Assembly: GCF_015221875.1 (NCBI RefSeq)
Contig: NZ_JACYGY010000002.1
Location: 1,542,114 to 1,606,113 of the forward strand
Length of the DNA: 64,000 bases
Direction of reading: 5' to 3'
Origin: Dyadobacter subterraneus
GTDB taxonomy: Bacteria; Bacteroidota; Bacteroidia; Cytophagales; Spirosomataceae
Made by a program: the position numbers and the translations under genes. Positions 45,955-54,230 of this stretch are shown in pieces; position 1 is the first letter of the stretch; every line of letters begins with the position of its first letter. Under the pieces are notes generated by a model that saw only the letters and a list, made by a program, of their open reading frames with translations, was not told the origin of the DNA and did no database searches.

Positions 45955-47028
45955 ATGATCGATTTCCGCTTCAATTACCCTGTCCTGGACAAGCAGCATA
46001 CTTTATTTCAAAATGCTTTAGCTGCACTTGAACCCAACGATGCCTATCTGAAAATGGAAATTTCGGGCGGTTATCCGGAAGACAGGAAAATTGCATCACA
46101 ATGGTTATCGAAACCGGATTATCCTGTGATGCCGGAATCTGTGGTTTTAGCTTGCGGCGGGCATCATGCGCTTACCGTAATTCTTTTAGCAACCGGACTT
46201 TCCGGCGGAGCGGTTCTGGTTGATCCTGTTACGTACAACGGATTTATCGGTCTCGCATCAATCATGAACGTTAAGTTAATTTCCTGTCCGATTGACGATA
46301 AAGGAATGAAACCGGAAGCCATGGCGGAATTATGTCTCAGTCAAAAAATCAAAGCCGTTTATTTGATGCCGACTATTCACAATCCGTTGTGTTTCATCAT
46401 GCCTTTGGAGCGTAGACTGGAAATTGTAGAAGTGGCCCGACTGTTTGATTTAATACTGATTGACGATGATGCGTATGGATTTCTGGAACCTGAAATTCTT
46501 CCAAATTTTGCTCAGTTAGCGCCTGAACGTGGATTTTTTATTTACAGTTTTGCCAAAATTCTGGCGCCCGGTGTGAAAACATCTTACATCATTGTTCCTG
46601 AAAAATGGTTGGCTCAGGTATTGACCTTGATTAGAATTACGTCCAGCGGTTCTGTAACTTTGTTTACCAGATTGATCAGCAGCTGGATTTTATCAGGCGA
46701 AGTTGGCCGGATTATAAAAGAAAAACAGGACATTGCTGCCGAAAGACAAAAAGTCGCTGCCAAAGTTTTGTCTGGTAATAAAATGATTACCCAACCAACC
46801 AGTTTTCACTTCTGGATTCCACTTTCTGAAACTGTTAACCCAAATCAATTTGGAGAAAATCTTTCGGCGAAAGGCGTTGATGTGGTTACAAGTGGAGGTT
46901 ACAATGTAAACGGGGATCCAAAGTATAATGGAATTAGGGTAGCATTGGGAAGCGTTTCGGATGAAAAAATCCTGACGGAGGGATTAACAATTATTGCAGA
47001 AAGTTTAGACCAAACCCAATCCCGCTGA
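45955..47028 (+). CDS. PLP-dependent aminotransferase-like protein (MocR C-terminal domain without HTH)
   Basis: 357 residues, fold type I aminotransferase. Recognisable parts: GGHHALTVILLATG, MPTIHNPLC, the Asp that contacts the PLP ring nitrogen (LIDDDAYGF), and the PLP lysine K201 (YSFAKILAPG). It resembles the C-terminal half of MocR/GntR regulators, but the N-terminal winged HTH is missing and the start is close to the fold. It may be a true aminotransferase for an amino or keto sugar. It follows the sulfatases by 81 bp and its 3' end overlaps the convergent response-regulator gene by 24 bp. Confidence 0.8.
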   Translation: MIDFRFNYPVLDKQHTLFQNALAALEPNDAYLKMEISGGYPEDRKIASQWLSKPDYPVMPESVVLACGGHHALTVILLATGLSGGAVLVDPVTYNGFIGLASIMNVKLISCPIDDKGMKPEAMAELCLSQKIKAVYLMPTIHNPLCFIMPLERRLEIVEVARLFDLILIDDDAYGFLEPEILPNFAQLAPERGFFIYSFAKILAPGVKTSYIIVPEKWLAQVLTLIRITSSGSVTLFTRLISSWILSGEVGRIIKEKQDIAAERQKVAAKVLSGNKMITQPTSFHFWIPLSETVNPNQFGENLSAKGVDVVTSGGYNVNGDPKYNGIRVALGSVSDEKILTEGLTIIAESLDQTQSR

Positions 47029-47625
47029 GATCTTTATTAAGGAAGCCGTGTTGTTTACATCAAACTTCATCAGCAAATTTGCCCGGTGTGTATTCACAGT
47101 AGTAACGCTCACGAAAAGCTTTTCAGCAATTTGAGGGTTTGTCATTCCTTCGGCGATCAGCAACAAAACTTCCTTTTCTCTTCGGGTTAAAAAAGGAATT
47201 GTTTTTGGTGAAATTTCAGTGGTCTGATTTTGATCAAAATTGACATTCATGAAATAACCGCCGGCCATAACTTGCCGGATAGCTTCCAGAATATCTTCCC
47301 GTGAAGAACTTTTTAAAAGATAACCGCAGGCACCGTTTTGAATCATTCGTGATACATAAGCACGCTCACCAAAAGTGCTTAACGCAAGGGATTTTACCGT
47401 TGGAAATTGATCTTTAATTTTTTTGCAAAGATCAATTCCGTTAATGTCCGGCAGATTTATGTCAAGAAAAGCAACATCAATTTTGTTATTTTTTAAAAAG
47501 GAAATGGTTTCAAAAGCATTGGACGCGGTACCAACTACCTCAACACTTTCATCCTTTGCCAGCAAAGATTTTAACCCTTCCACTACCAGCGGATGATCAT
47601 CTACGATTAAAATTTTTACAGCCAT
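47005..47625 (-). CDS. NarL/FixJ-type response regulator
   Basis: 206 residues. Receiver domain with phospho-acceptor D55 (AFLDINLPD), acidic pocket (IVDDHP) and K in SSREDI/LLKSS region, then a LuxR-type HTH (about 143-200, LTRREKEVLLLIAEGMTNPQIAEKLFVS). It is encoded 35 bp downstream of the sensor kinase on the same strand and is its evident partner. The target genes are not known. Confidence 0.93.
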   Translation of the reverse strand: MAVKILIVDDHPLVVEGLKSLLAKDESVEVVGTASNAFETISFLKNNKIDVAFLDINLPDINGIDLCKKIKDQFPTVKSLALSTFGERAYVSRMIQNGACGYLLKSSSREDILEAIRQVMAGGYFMNVNFDQNQTTEISPKTIPFLTRREKEVLLLIAEGMTNPQIAEKLFVSVTTVNTHRANLLMKFDVNNTASLIKISAGLGLV

Positions 47626-47660
47626 TGAGAAGAAGTTTTTTCATTTTGAATAAAAGTAAT

Positions 47661-49604
47661 TCAGACCTCAATTTCTACCAATACAGAAGTCCCTTCCCCT
47701 GGTTTTGACTGTATATCCAGTTTCCCATTAAGATAATCAACCCTTGCCTGGACATTTTGTAACCCTGCGCCTTTATTATTTTGAAGAATCGAAGTGTCAA
47801 ATCCTTTACCATTATCTTCCACCGTTACGCTCACACTTTGCCCTATTTTGCTAAGCTGAACCTGAGCTTCTGTCGCTTCGGCGTACTTGATAACGTTATT
47901 CAGCAATTCCTGCACAATCCGGTAAAGTACAATTTCAATTTGAGAATCCAGTCTTTCTGAAAAACCGAAAGTCTGGATATTGACATGTAGCTGTTTTGAT
48001 TCATTAATTCCATCGCAGAAATCATTCAACGCATCCACGAGGCCGAAACGAACCAGAGTTTCCGGCATCATACTATGAGCCACCCGGCGCATTTCGCTTA
48101 TGGCGCCGTCGAGCTGACTTAGTGCGCGTGTGAATGACAGCGCACTGGATTCGGGTAAAATTACATTTCCTTTCACAGAATTGAGTGTGAGTTTAATGCC
48201 GGATAAAAGTCCGCCAAGTCCGTCGTGCAAATCACGTGCAACCCTGGTCCGTTCTTCTTCCTGGCCTTTTAAAATTGAATTTGTAGCAAGCAATTGTCTT
48301 TCCTGCTGTAACTGGATAACCTCATTTTCAGCAATTTGTTTGCGGATATTAACGTTTCGGTATATTAAAACTGCGATGATAATAATTACAAACAAGCCCG
48401 CTGCAAGGCTATAAATCATCGTATTTCTTTCTTCTTTTTCTCTTTCCAATGAAATAATCTGCTTCTGTTTTTGAACGGTCTGGTATTTTGTATCCAGTTC
48501 CTGCAATTGTTTCTGCACCTCTTTTCCCTGCAAGGAATCATTCAGTCTTATGTACTTATCAAGATATTCATAAGCAGATTTATAGTCATTTTGCCGTGCC
48601 TTATCCGCTGCATAATCTTCATACAATTCAACCAAATGATCTTTCATGTCATTTTCCTCGGCAATTTTTAATGCCGCGGCGGTATATTTTGCAGATTCCT
48701 GTGGTTTTTTCAGATCCTCATAAATAAACATCAGATCACGCAAGCAGGACATTTCCAGAAACACATTATGGCTTTTACGGGATAATGCCAACCCTTTTTC
48801 AGCATAATCTTTTGCCTTTTCAAGTTGGTTCAAATTCCGGTAGGCACTGCTGAGTCCGCTATAATTTTCAGCAATAAAAATGTCGGATTTTATATTTTTT
48901 GCGATTACCAGTGCTTCATTAAGATAGGGGATACTCTCTTTGTATTTTTTCAAATTGAAAACACATAAACCCAGATTCGTCAACAAATCAGCAAGTAGCA
49001 AACTATCACCCATCGGTCTTGCCAATGCCACAGCTTTTACCTTATAGGAATAAGCTTTGTTAAACAAATTTGCCTGCTCAAAAGCTGCACCGATATTTGA
49101 ATACAACTGCGCCAGAAATTCTGTTTTTCCTTCTTTTTCAAAAATGTTAGCTGCTTGCTGATAGTACTTTATCGACTCTTTGAAACTTCCTATGTAAGTA
49201 TAGCTCGCACCAATATTGGCCAGACTTTTGCCGATATAAATCGGGTTATTGAGTTTCCTCGCAATCGCCAGACTTTCCTGATTCAGTTTTAAAGCCTGGG
49301 CAAATTTCCCTTGCAGATTCAGCACATAGGTATAGTTTGTCCTGAACTTGAAGCGGCCAACCTGATAATTTATTTTATCACTTAAAGCTCCCGACTTAAT
49401 ATAATAGCTGGCCGCGCTGTCAAGATATTCTCCTTCCAGAAATTGTCCGTATTCAATATAAGCGAGCACTCTGTTGCTGTCTTCCTTGCTTTGTTTGATG
49501 CGCTGCAAAATTGCCTTTCTGTCAATATTGGATAGTGTTGTTTTTTGGGCTATCACTTTAAAGCAAATAAAAAGCAAAATGAATGAGCTTAAAACTGATT
49601 TCAT
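47661..49604 (-). CDS. TPR-containing sensor histidine kinase (HisKA_3 type)
   Basis: 647 residues. Signal peptide (ends KVIAQ), a periplasmic region of TPR repeats (about 30-370, e.g. YIGKSLANIGASYTYIGSFKESIKYY), a coiled stretch, one membrane helix (about 392-411), then a HisKA_3 dimerisation domain with phospho-acceptor H460 (RVARDLHDGLGGLL) and an HATPase domain (ELLNNVIKYAEA, DNGKGFD, GAGLQNVQARVDYLNG). It pairs with the downstream NarL-type regulator. The divergently encoded small lipoprotein at 49868 may be a target or a partner. Confidence 0.92.
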   Translation of the reverse strand: MKSVLSSFILLFICFKVIAQKTTLSNIDRKAILQRIKQSKEDSNRVLAYIEYGQFLEGEYLDSAASYYIKSGALSDKINYQVGRFKFRTNYTYVLNLQGKFAQALKLNQESLAIARKLNNPIYIGKSLANIGASYTYIGSFKESIKYYQQAANIFEKEGKTEFLAQLYSNIGAAFEQANLFNKAYSYKVKAVALARPMGDSLLLADLLTNLGLCVFNLKKYKESIPYLNEALVIAKNIKSDIFIAENYSGLSSAYRNLNQLEKAKDYAEKGLALSRKSHNVFLEMSCLRDLMFIYEDLKKPQESAKYTAAALKIAEENDMKDHLVELYEDYAADKARQNDYKSAYEYLDKYIRLNDSLQGKEVQKQLQELDTKYQTVQKQKQIISLEREKEERNTMIYSLAAGLFVIIIIAVLIYRNVNIRKQIAENEVIQLQQERQLLATNSILKGQEEERTRVARDLHDGLGGLLSGIKLTLNSVKGNVILPESSALSFTRALSQLDGAISEMRRVAHSMMPETLVRFGLVDALNDFCDGINESKQLHVNIQTFGFSERLDSQIEIVLYRIVQELLNNVIKYAEATEAQVQLSKIGQSVSVTVEDNGKGFDTSILQNNKGAGLQNVQARVDYLNGKLDIQSKPGEGTSVLVEIEV

Positions 49605-49719
49605 TGAACTGATCCGGGGTTTATTATGCCGTTAAATTACTTGCATAAATGTCTGAAATAAAACCTTTTAATAATATCCTCTAAAAGTATGATTTTTCAA
49701 AAATGGTGCTTTTGTACGA

Positions 49720-49751
49720 TTGATCGGCACACTCCGGCAAAACTACCTTTG
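49720..49751 (+). promoter_or_regulatory. Promoter for the small lipoprotein gene
   Basis: TTG at 49720-49722, 21 nt, then TACCTTTG at 49744-49751, an exact -7 match. Predicted leader of about 110 nt. Confidence 0.55.
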
Positions 49752-49867
49752 TATTGTTCAAAGTTAGCCAAGCGTCCTCATTTATAATTAGTTATAACAA
49801 CAAATAAATCAAGACGCACCTTCATCAACAAACTCTATTTATTAATTCATCCTTAACAAAACATATT

Positions 49868-50149
49868 ATGAAAACTCAACTTACAATTTTGCGCACACTG
49901 GTAACCTGTACCGTTTTGGGAATAGCTTTAAGTTGCTCCAAATCAAACCCTGTTGTTGCTACATCCTGCGAAAAGAATGCGGAAAAAGTAACTAACGCTG
50001 GTACCGCATACGCGGCTGATCCTACAAGTAAAACAAAATGTGAGGCGTACAAAACGGCAGTAAATGATTTCTTTAAATCCTGCCCGACATACTATTCCGG
50101 TGCGTCAAAAGATGCGTTGAATGATTTTTTGAATACTCCTTGTAACTAG
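49868..50149 (+). CDS. Small cysteine-containing lipoprotein, unknown function
   Basis: 93 residues. Signal peptide with lipobox GIALSC (C23), then a mature part of about 70 residues with four cysteines (ATSCEKN, KTKCEAY, FKSCPTYY, NTPCN), enough for two disulfides. Regular K/A/D composition suggests a small helical bundle. I recognise no family. It is transcribed divergently from the TPR sensor kinase with a good promoter of its own. Confidence 0.75.
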   Translation: MKTQLTILRTLVTCTVLGIALSCSKSNPVVATSCEKNAEKVTNAGTAYAADPTSKTKCEAYKTAVNDFFKSCPTYYSGASKDALNDFLNTPCN

Positions 50150-50185
50150 GGGCAGAAGACGATTTGAAAGATTTTACAAATTAAA

Positions 50186-50228
50186 AGAGAAGTCAGCTAT
50201 GCGTAATGCTTTAAAAGTTGACTTCTCT
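50186..50228 (-). terminator. Terminator of the M23 peptidase gene
   Basis: 10-bp perfect stem (50186-50195 with 50219-50228), extended by a further G-T/C-G/T-A stretch; TTTTAA follows on the minus strand. Confidence 0.7.
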
Positions 50229-50241
50229 GAGCCTGGATTTA

Positions 50242-51411
50242 CTATTTTCCGCGGGAAACCTGCTTGTCCAGAGATTGCAGACCAGTAGCCGGAATGTAAC
50301 CTTTTGTACCGTCGGATAATCCGATCCGGTAACCTTTTGCCAGTTCACCAAGTATCTTGACAACTTCATTTCTTGGTAAAACACGAATTTTCTGTGCGTT
50401 GGAAAAATCATTGCTTGCATACAGATTCACTTTGTTTTTCACACGTACAGAATCTCCTAACCAGATGGATTTTACAGGCAAGGCCGGAAGTTTTTCTTTT
50501 TTATCATTAATAAAAGGCAGCGGATCAACCGCGCCGGATCCACGGGTATAAATTCCAAAATGCAGGTGGGGCGACGTTGTGATGGCATTTCCTGTATTGC
50601 CAACCAATCCCAAAGTATCACCCCGAACCACACGCTGGCCTACCGATACGAGCTGACTGTCCAGATGGGCATAATAAATGGAATATGGACTTCCGCTTGC
50701 TGATAAAAATACAATTTTCCCTCCAAGATTATTTGTGCCGGTTTGTGTAATAAATCCATTTTCAACAGCCACAACAGGCGTTCCTCTGGGTGCTTTAATG
50801 TCGATTCCTTCATGAGATCTTACGCCGCCATCCCGCTGCGCGCCCCAGAAACTGATCAGATTTTGCATGCCATAACTTGCCAGTGGAAAAGTTAGCGTTG
50901 GCTGTGTGGTAAGTGTTAAGGAAATACGGAGTTTTTCATTCAATCCGGTTTGAATTCTGATTAACAGCGTATCACCTTCCGAATCGTTAATCGTTACTAT
51001 ATCTTCATTTGTTTTGAGATATTCAATCCGCTGAGGTTTTCCGTTTGCCTTGATTCTGTATAATTCCAAAAATAATTTTGAAAGTGAATCCGCGTCATTA
51101 CGTGTTGGAACGATTAACAGTTTTCTGCCTTCCGGTATTTTCAGCCGAACAGATTGAGCCGGCAATGAATCGCCAAGATAAAATCTTTCCTGATAGGGGA
51201 CATTTGTAAATAAGGTATCACTCAAAACTTGTTTTCCAGCCTTAAACCAGGTTTGTGCTGCAACAGTTTTTTCTGCTTTAAGTTTATACAATTCCTGCTC
51301 GTAATGTTCCTGTGGCGTTACCGGAAACCAGTGGGAAACTGGCACACGCTTGCAGGAAATTGCAAAAAAAGCAATCGCGATGAACAGGAAAAGTCTTGAT
51401 AATAATCTCAT
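50242..51411 (-). CDS. M23-family metallopeptidase, lipoprotein (peptidoglycan endopeptidase)
   Basis: 389 residues. Lipobox FAISC with C20. The LytM/M23 domain in the middle has the zinc motifs HEGIDIKAPRGTPV (H-x3-D) and SPHLHFGIY (H-x-H), with GKIVFLSASGSPYSIYYAHLD between. The last ~65 residues resemble an SH3-type wall-binding domain (VKNKVNLYASNDFSNAQKIRVLPRNEVV). It likely cleaves cross-linking peptides in the periplasm. It is a single gene between two terminators. Confidence 0.9.
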   Translation of the reverse strand: MRLLSRLFLFIAIAFFAISCKRVPVSHWFPVTPQEHYEQELYKLKAEKTVAAQTWFKAGKQVLSDTLFTNVPYQERFYLGDSLPAQSVRLKIPEGRKLLIVPTRNDADSLSKLFLELYRIKANGKPQRIEYLKTNEDIVTINDSEGDTLLIRIQTGLNEKLRISLTLTTQPTLTFPLASYGMQNLISFWGAQRDGGVRSHEGIDIKAPRGTPVVAVENGFITQTGTNNLGGKIVFLSASGSPYSIYYAHLDSQLVSVGQRVVRGDTLGLVGNTGNAITTSPHLHFGIYTRGSGAVDPLPFINDKKEKLPALPVKSIWLGDSVRVKNKVNLYASNDFSNAQKIRVLPRNEVVKILGELAKGYRIGLSDGTKGYIPATGLQSLDKQVSRGK

Positions 51412-51465
51412 AGGTTATATTTTATTACTTAAAGTGGTAAGCAATAAATTCATGCCATGAGGATG

Positions 51466-51504
51466 TTTTTGAATTGTGCAGACACTGTCTGCACAATTCA
51501 AAAA
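51466..51504 (-). terminator. Terminator of the DUF1579 gene
   Basis: 18-bp perfect stem (51466-51483 with 51487-51504) and a 3-nt loop, 14 bp beyond the stop codon at 51518. Confidence 0.8.
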
Positions 51505-51517
51505 GTACTATCAATTT

Positions 51518-52015
51518 TTATTCAATCCGTCGATATACAGTTTCCGTGGCCTTATCTTCCTGGCCTTCCGGAGAAATGTTGTATGCTGTAATGATCAGTT
51601 TATCATTATCAACTAATTCAACAACCGTACGCCAGCCCCATGGTTCAGGAAAGTCTGGGCCGCCGTAACTGCCCAAAACGGAAAAACCGTTATCAACAGG
51701 ATTTCCGATGGATAACATGATGCCTGTTCCCATATGAAAACTGTCGATCCAGGAGGACTGAATAACATTATTTTGAATGTCAAAACCATAAACCGCGATT
51801 CCCTCAAAAGGATTGTCCGTTAAACTTCCCTGATATTCATGCATCACAAATCGCCCTCCGAGTATTGAGCGAATAGTACCTTTCATGGGAGATTCATCTG
51901 CTACAACGTCAGGTTCAAACCAGGTTTTGGTTATTCCTTCCCAGGTTCCTACCAGAGCCTGCAATTTTTGATGTTCACCGGATTCAAGAGAGATTTCAAA
52001 TTTACTTTGGGCCAT
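51518..52015 (-). CDS. DUF1579 domain protein
   Basis: 165 residues. The DUF1579 pattern is visible: HQKLQALVGTWEGITKTWFEP near the start, GGRFVMHEYQGSL, FEGIAVYGFDIQ and a C-terminal strand ITAYNISPEGQEDKATETVY. Members are small lipocalin-like beta barrels of unknown function. It begins 2 bp after the stop of the 159-residue gene, so the two are co-translated. Confidence 0.82.
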   Translation of the reverse strand: MAQSKFEISLESGEHQKLQALVGTWEGITKTWFEPDVVADESPMKGTIRSILGGRFVMHEYQGSLTDNPFEGIAVYGFDIQNNVIQSSWIDSFHMGTGIMLSIGNPVDNGFSVLGSYGGPDFPEPWGWRTVVELVDNDKLIITAYNISPEGQEDKATETVYRRIE

Positions 52016-52017
52016 AG

Positions 52018-52497
52018 TTACTCAGCGTGAAAATTATTGATTTGTCCTGATTTTAGTTTTCCTTTTTCCGACAACGCATGCTCCGAAGAGCGTTTCATTG
52101 TTTTGATAAAATCTACTTTTTTGAATCTTAGCGCACTCCAGTCTTCATCTATTGCAACCATTCTGACTGGTTCCAGATCATAATTTCCCATAATCTGCCA
52201 ACCAGTATCCCGGTTAAAATCGCATTTATATTTTTTAGAAGTTCCTTTCGGATAACACATCCACAACACTGCATCGCCTTTCAAAAGCTGGGCAATTTTG
52301 GGAATCAGATTATCAATTTCAATTTGTTTGGTAACAAAAACCAGGATAAAATCTATTTCGGAAATTTCTTCAAGAGCATTAACAACCGCAGCTTTATCAC
52401 GGATACTATCGAGATTTACTCCGAAAGAATCCGGAGCATTTAACACCACGACCGTTTTTTGATTTTTCAGATTTAATTTCTTAAAAACTGCATCCAT
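52018..52497 (-). CDS. Conserved hypothetical protein (DUF3052-like)
   Basis: 159 residues, no signal peptide. A Rossmann-like alpha/beta pattern is suggested (VVVLNAPDSFGVNL, FILVFVTKQIEIDNLIPKI, AVLWMCYPKGTSKKYKC) with DWSALRFKK near the end, as in short DUF3052-like proteins. No catalytic motif is recognised. It forms a two-gene unit with the DUF1579 gene (2-bp gap) and lies near a VOC protein, a grouping often seen with small stress or detoxification proteins in Bacteroidota. Confidence 0.6.
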   Translation of the reverse strand: MDAVFKKLNLKNQKTVVVLNAPDSFGVNLDSIRDKAAVVNALEEISEIDFILVFVTKQIEIDNLIPKIAQLLKGDAVLWMCYPKGTSKKYKCDFNRDTGWQIMGNYDLEPVRMVAIDEDWSALRFKKVDFIKTMKRSSEHALSEKGKLKSGQINNFHAE

Positions 52498-52588
52498 ATT
52501 TATATCATTTAATGTAGGAGTTTGCGGGGCGTTTCGCTGTATCAGGATAATATTTGTGGAGCCTAAACAACTGCTATAAATTTAAAAC

Positions 52589-52996
52589 CTATGCATGAAT
52601 ATTGGTACTGATCATCCACTTTTTTCCAAAAGAATCGGTTAGTTGCCCAAGCCAGGCGCCCCAAAACTGTTTTTCGAAAGGCATGGTGATTTTTCCGCCT
52701 TCTGCCAGTTTGTTGAAAATTTCTTCTGCCTTCACTTCTTCATCAAAACCGATAGATAAATCGACACCATTTCCTTCCTTTATTTCAACACCTGGAAATG
52801 CGTCGCAGGCCATTAATGTGTTATCTCCAAAATCCAGCTGGCAGTGCATGATTTTTTCCTTATAATCCTCTGGTATTTCCATAGGAGCATTTTTAAAGTA
52901 ATCTTTATACACAATTTCCCCTTCGAAAACCGTCAGGTAAAAGTCAATCGCTTCTTCACAGGTGCCTTGGAAATTTAAATACGGGATCAGTTTCAT
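52589..52996 (-). CDS. VOC-superfamily protein, PhnB-like
   Basis: 135 residues. Glyoxalase/VOC fold of the PhnB-like subgroup: KLIPYLNFQGTCEEAIDFYLTVFEGE at the N-terminus, HCQLDFGDNTLMACDAFPG, and a C-terminal FGKKWMISTN. Members are metal- or ligand-binding dimers of mostly unknown role. It reads away from the GlxA-type regulator (131 bp between starts). Confidence 0.9.
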   Translation of the reverse strand: MKLIPYLNFQGTCEEAIDFYLTVFEGEIVYKDYFKNAPMEIPEDYKEKIMHCQLDFGDNTLMACDAFPGVEIKEGNGVDLSIGFDEEVKAEEIFNKLAEGGKITMPFEKQFWGAWLGQLTDSFGKKWMISTNIHA

Positions 52997-53126
52997 GGTA
53001 TTTATTGATTACAGTACAGGACAAAATTAAGTATATTGCCTGCGGAAAATACAGGCTTAAAAAGTCAACAGTAAGGGGGATTTGGGACAAAAATGCATAC
53101 ATTAGTCATAAACTAAAAAAGAGAAA

Positions 53127-54122
53127 ATGGTACAACTAGCGCTTTTAATTACAAAGAGACACCGTTTACTTAGCGTAGCGGCAATTTTGGATGTTTTTGA
53201 ATCGGTAAACAGATTTTATCAGGCTCAGGGCGAGTCTTCTTTTTTTGATATAAAATTATTCACACTTGCATCAGAATCTGCCGACCAGACCTTTGGTAAT
53301 TATGAACTTCAACCGATAGAAACCGCTGAACAACAAAACATAATACTAATTCCTGCTTTTGCTTCGGATGTAACACAGGTTGCAGTTGGAGAAAATATCC
53401 AGTTTATTCCATGGCTTCAAAAGCAGTATCAGAACGGTGCTGAAATTGCAAGCTTTTGTACCGGCGCATTTTTACTTGCTGCGACTGGTTTGCTGAATGG
53501 AAAAAGTGCAACGACACACGTGAATTCGACTTCGGCTTTTGCAGCAAATTTTCCGGCCGTGCGTTTGTATGGAGATGCGATTGTGACGGATGAGGAAGGA
53601 ATTTATACCAGCGGTGGTGCCACAAGCAGTTTTCATCTGATGCTTCATTTGTTAAAAATATATTGCGGCAGAGAAGTGGTGCTTCACATTGCCAAATTGT
53701 TTGCCATTGACATGGACCGTGAGCAGCAGGCATACTTTGGCACTTTTCAACCACCTCTGAATCACGGTGATATTCTGGTGACTATGGCGCAGAAAAAGAT
53801 TGAAGACGCCTATCAGGAATCCAGCACCATTGAGGAAATGATTCAGGATATTCCCGCCAGCAGACGAAATGTGGTACGTAGGTTCAAACTTGCCACGGGC
53901 GTAACGCCGATAGAATATTTGCAAAAAACCAGGATTGAAGCAGCTAAAAAATTGCTGGAATTAACCGATCAGAGTGTACTGGAAGTAATGCTGAATTCAG
54001 GTTATAATGATCTGAAGGCATTTCGTCAGTTGTTTAAAAAAAGTGCAGGTATGACGCCAAAATCATATCGTGAAAAGTTCAATGTGGGCAGAATGGAAGG
54101 CATAGGTTATGCCTCAAAATAA
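53127..54122 (+). CDS. GlxA-type transcriptional regulator (DJ-1/PfpI + AraC)
   Basis: 331 residues. The N-terminal DJ-1/PfpI-like domain (about 1-190) keeps the nucleophile-elbow Cys (EIASFCTGAFLLA) and the following THVNSTSAF. The C-terminal AraC domain (about 220-320) has two HTH motifs (SSTIEEMIQDIPASRRNVVRRF and VLEVMLNSGYNDLKAFRQLFKKSAGMTPKSYR). It is divergent from the VOC gene, the likely target. Confidence 0.92.
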   Translation: MVQLALLITKRHRLLSVAAILDVFESVNRFYQAQGESSFFDIKLFTLASESADQTFGNYELQPIETAEQQNIILIPAFASDVTQVAVGENIQFIPWLQKQYQNGAEIASFCTGAFLLAATGLLNGKSATTHVNSTSAFAANFPAVRLYGDAIVTDEEGIYTSGGATSSFHLMLHLLKIYCGREVVLHIAKLFAIDMDREQQAYFGTFQPPLNHGDILVTMAQKKIEDAYQESSTIEEMIQDIPASRRNVVRRFKLATGVTPIEYLQKTRIEAAKKLLELTDQSVLEVMLNSGYNDLKAFRQLFKKSAGMTPKSYREKFNVGRMEGIGYASK

Positions 54123-54230
54123 ATTTATAGTTCATTTCATTTTAAACCAATTGATACCTCCATGTGTCAAAGTCCCGTAAGTCAGATTATACGTTTTTCA
54201 TGTTACTGACAGTTACTTAAAAATGAAATT

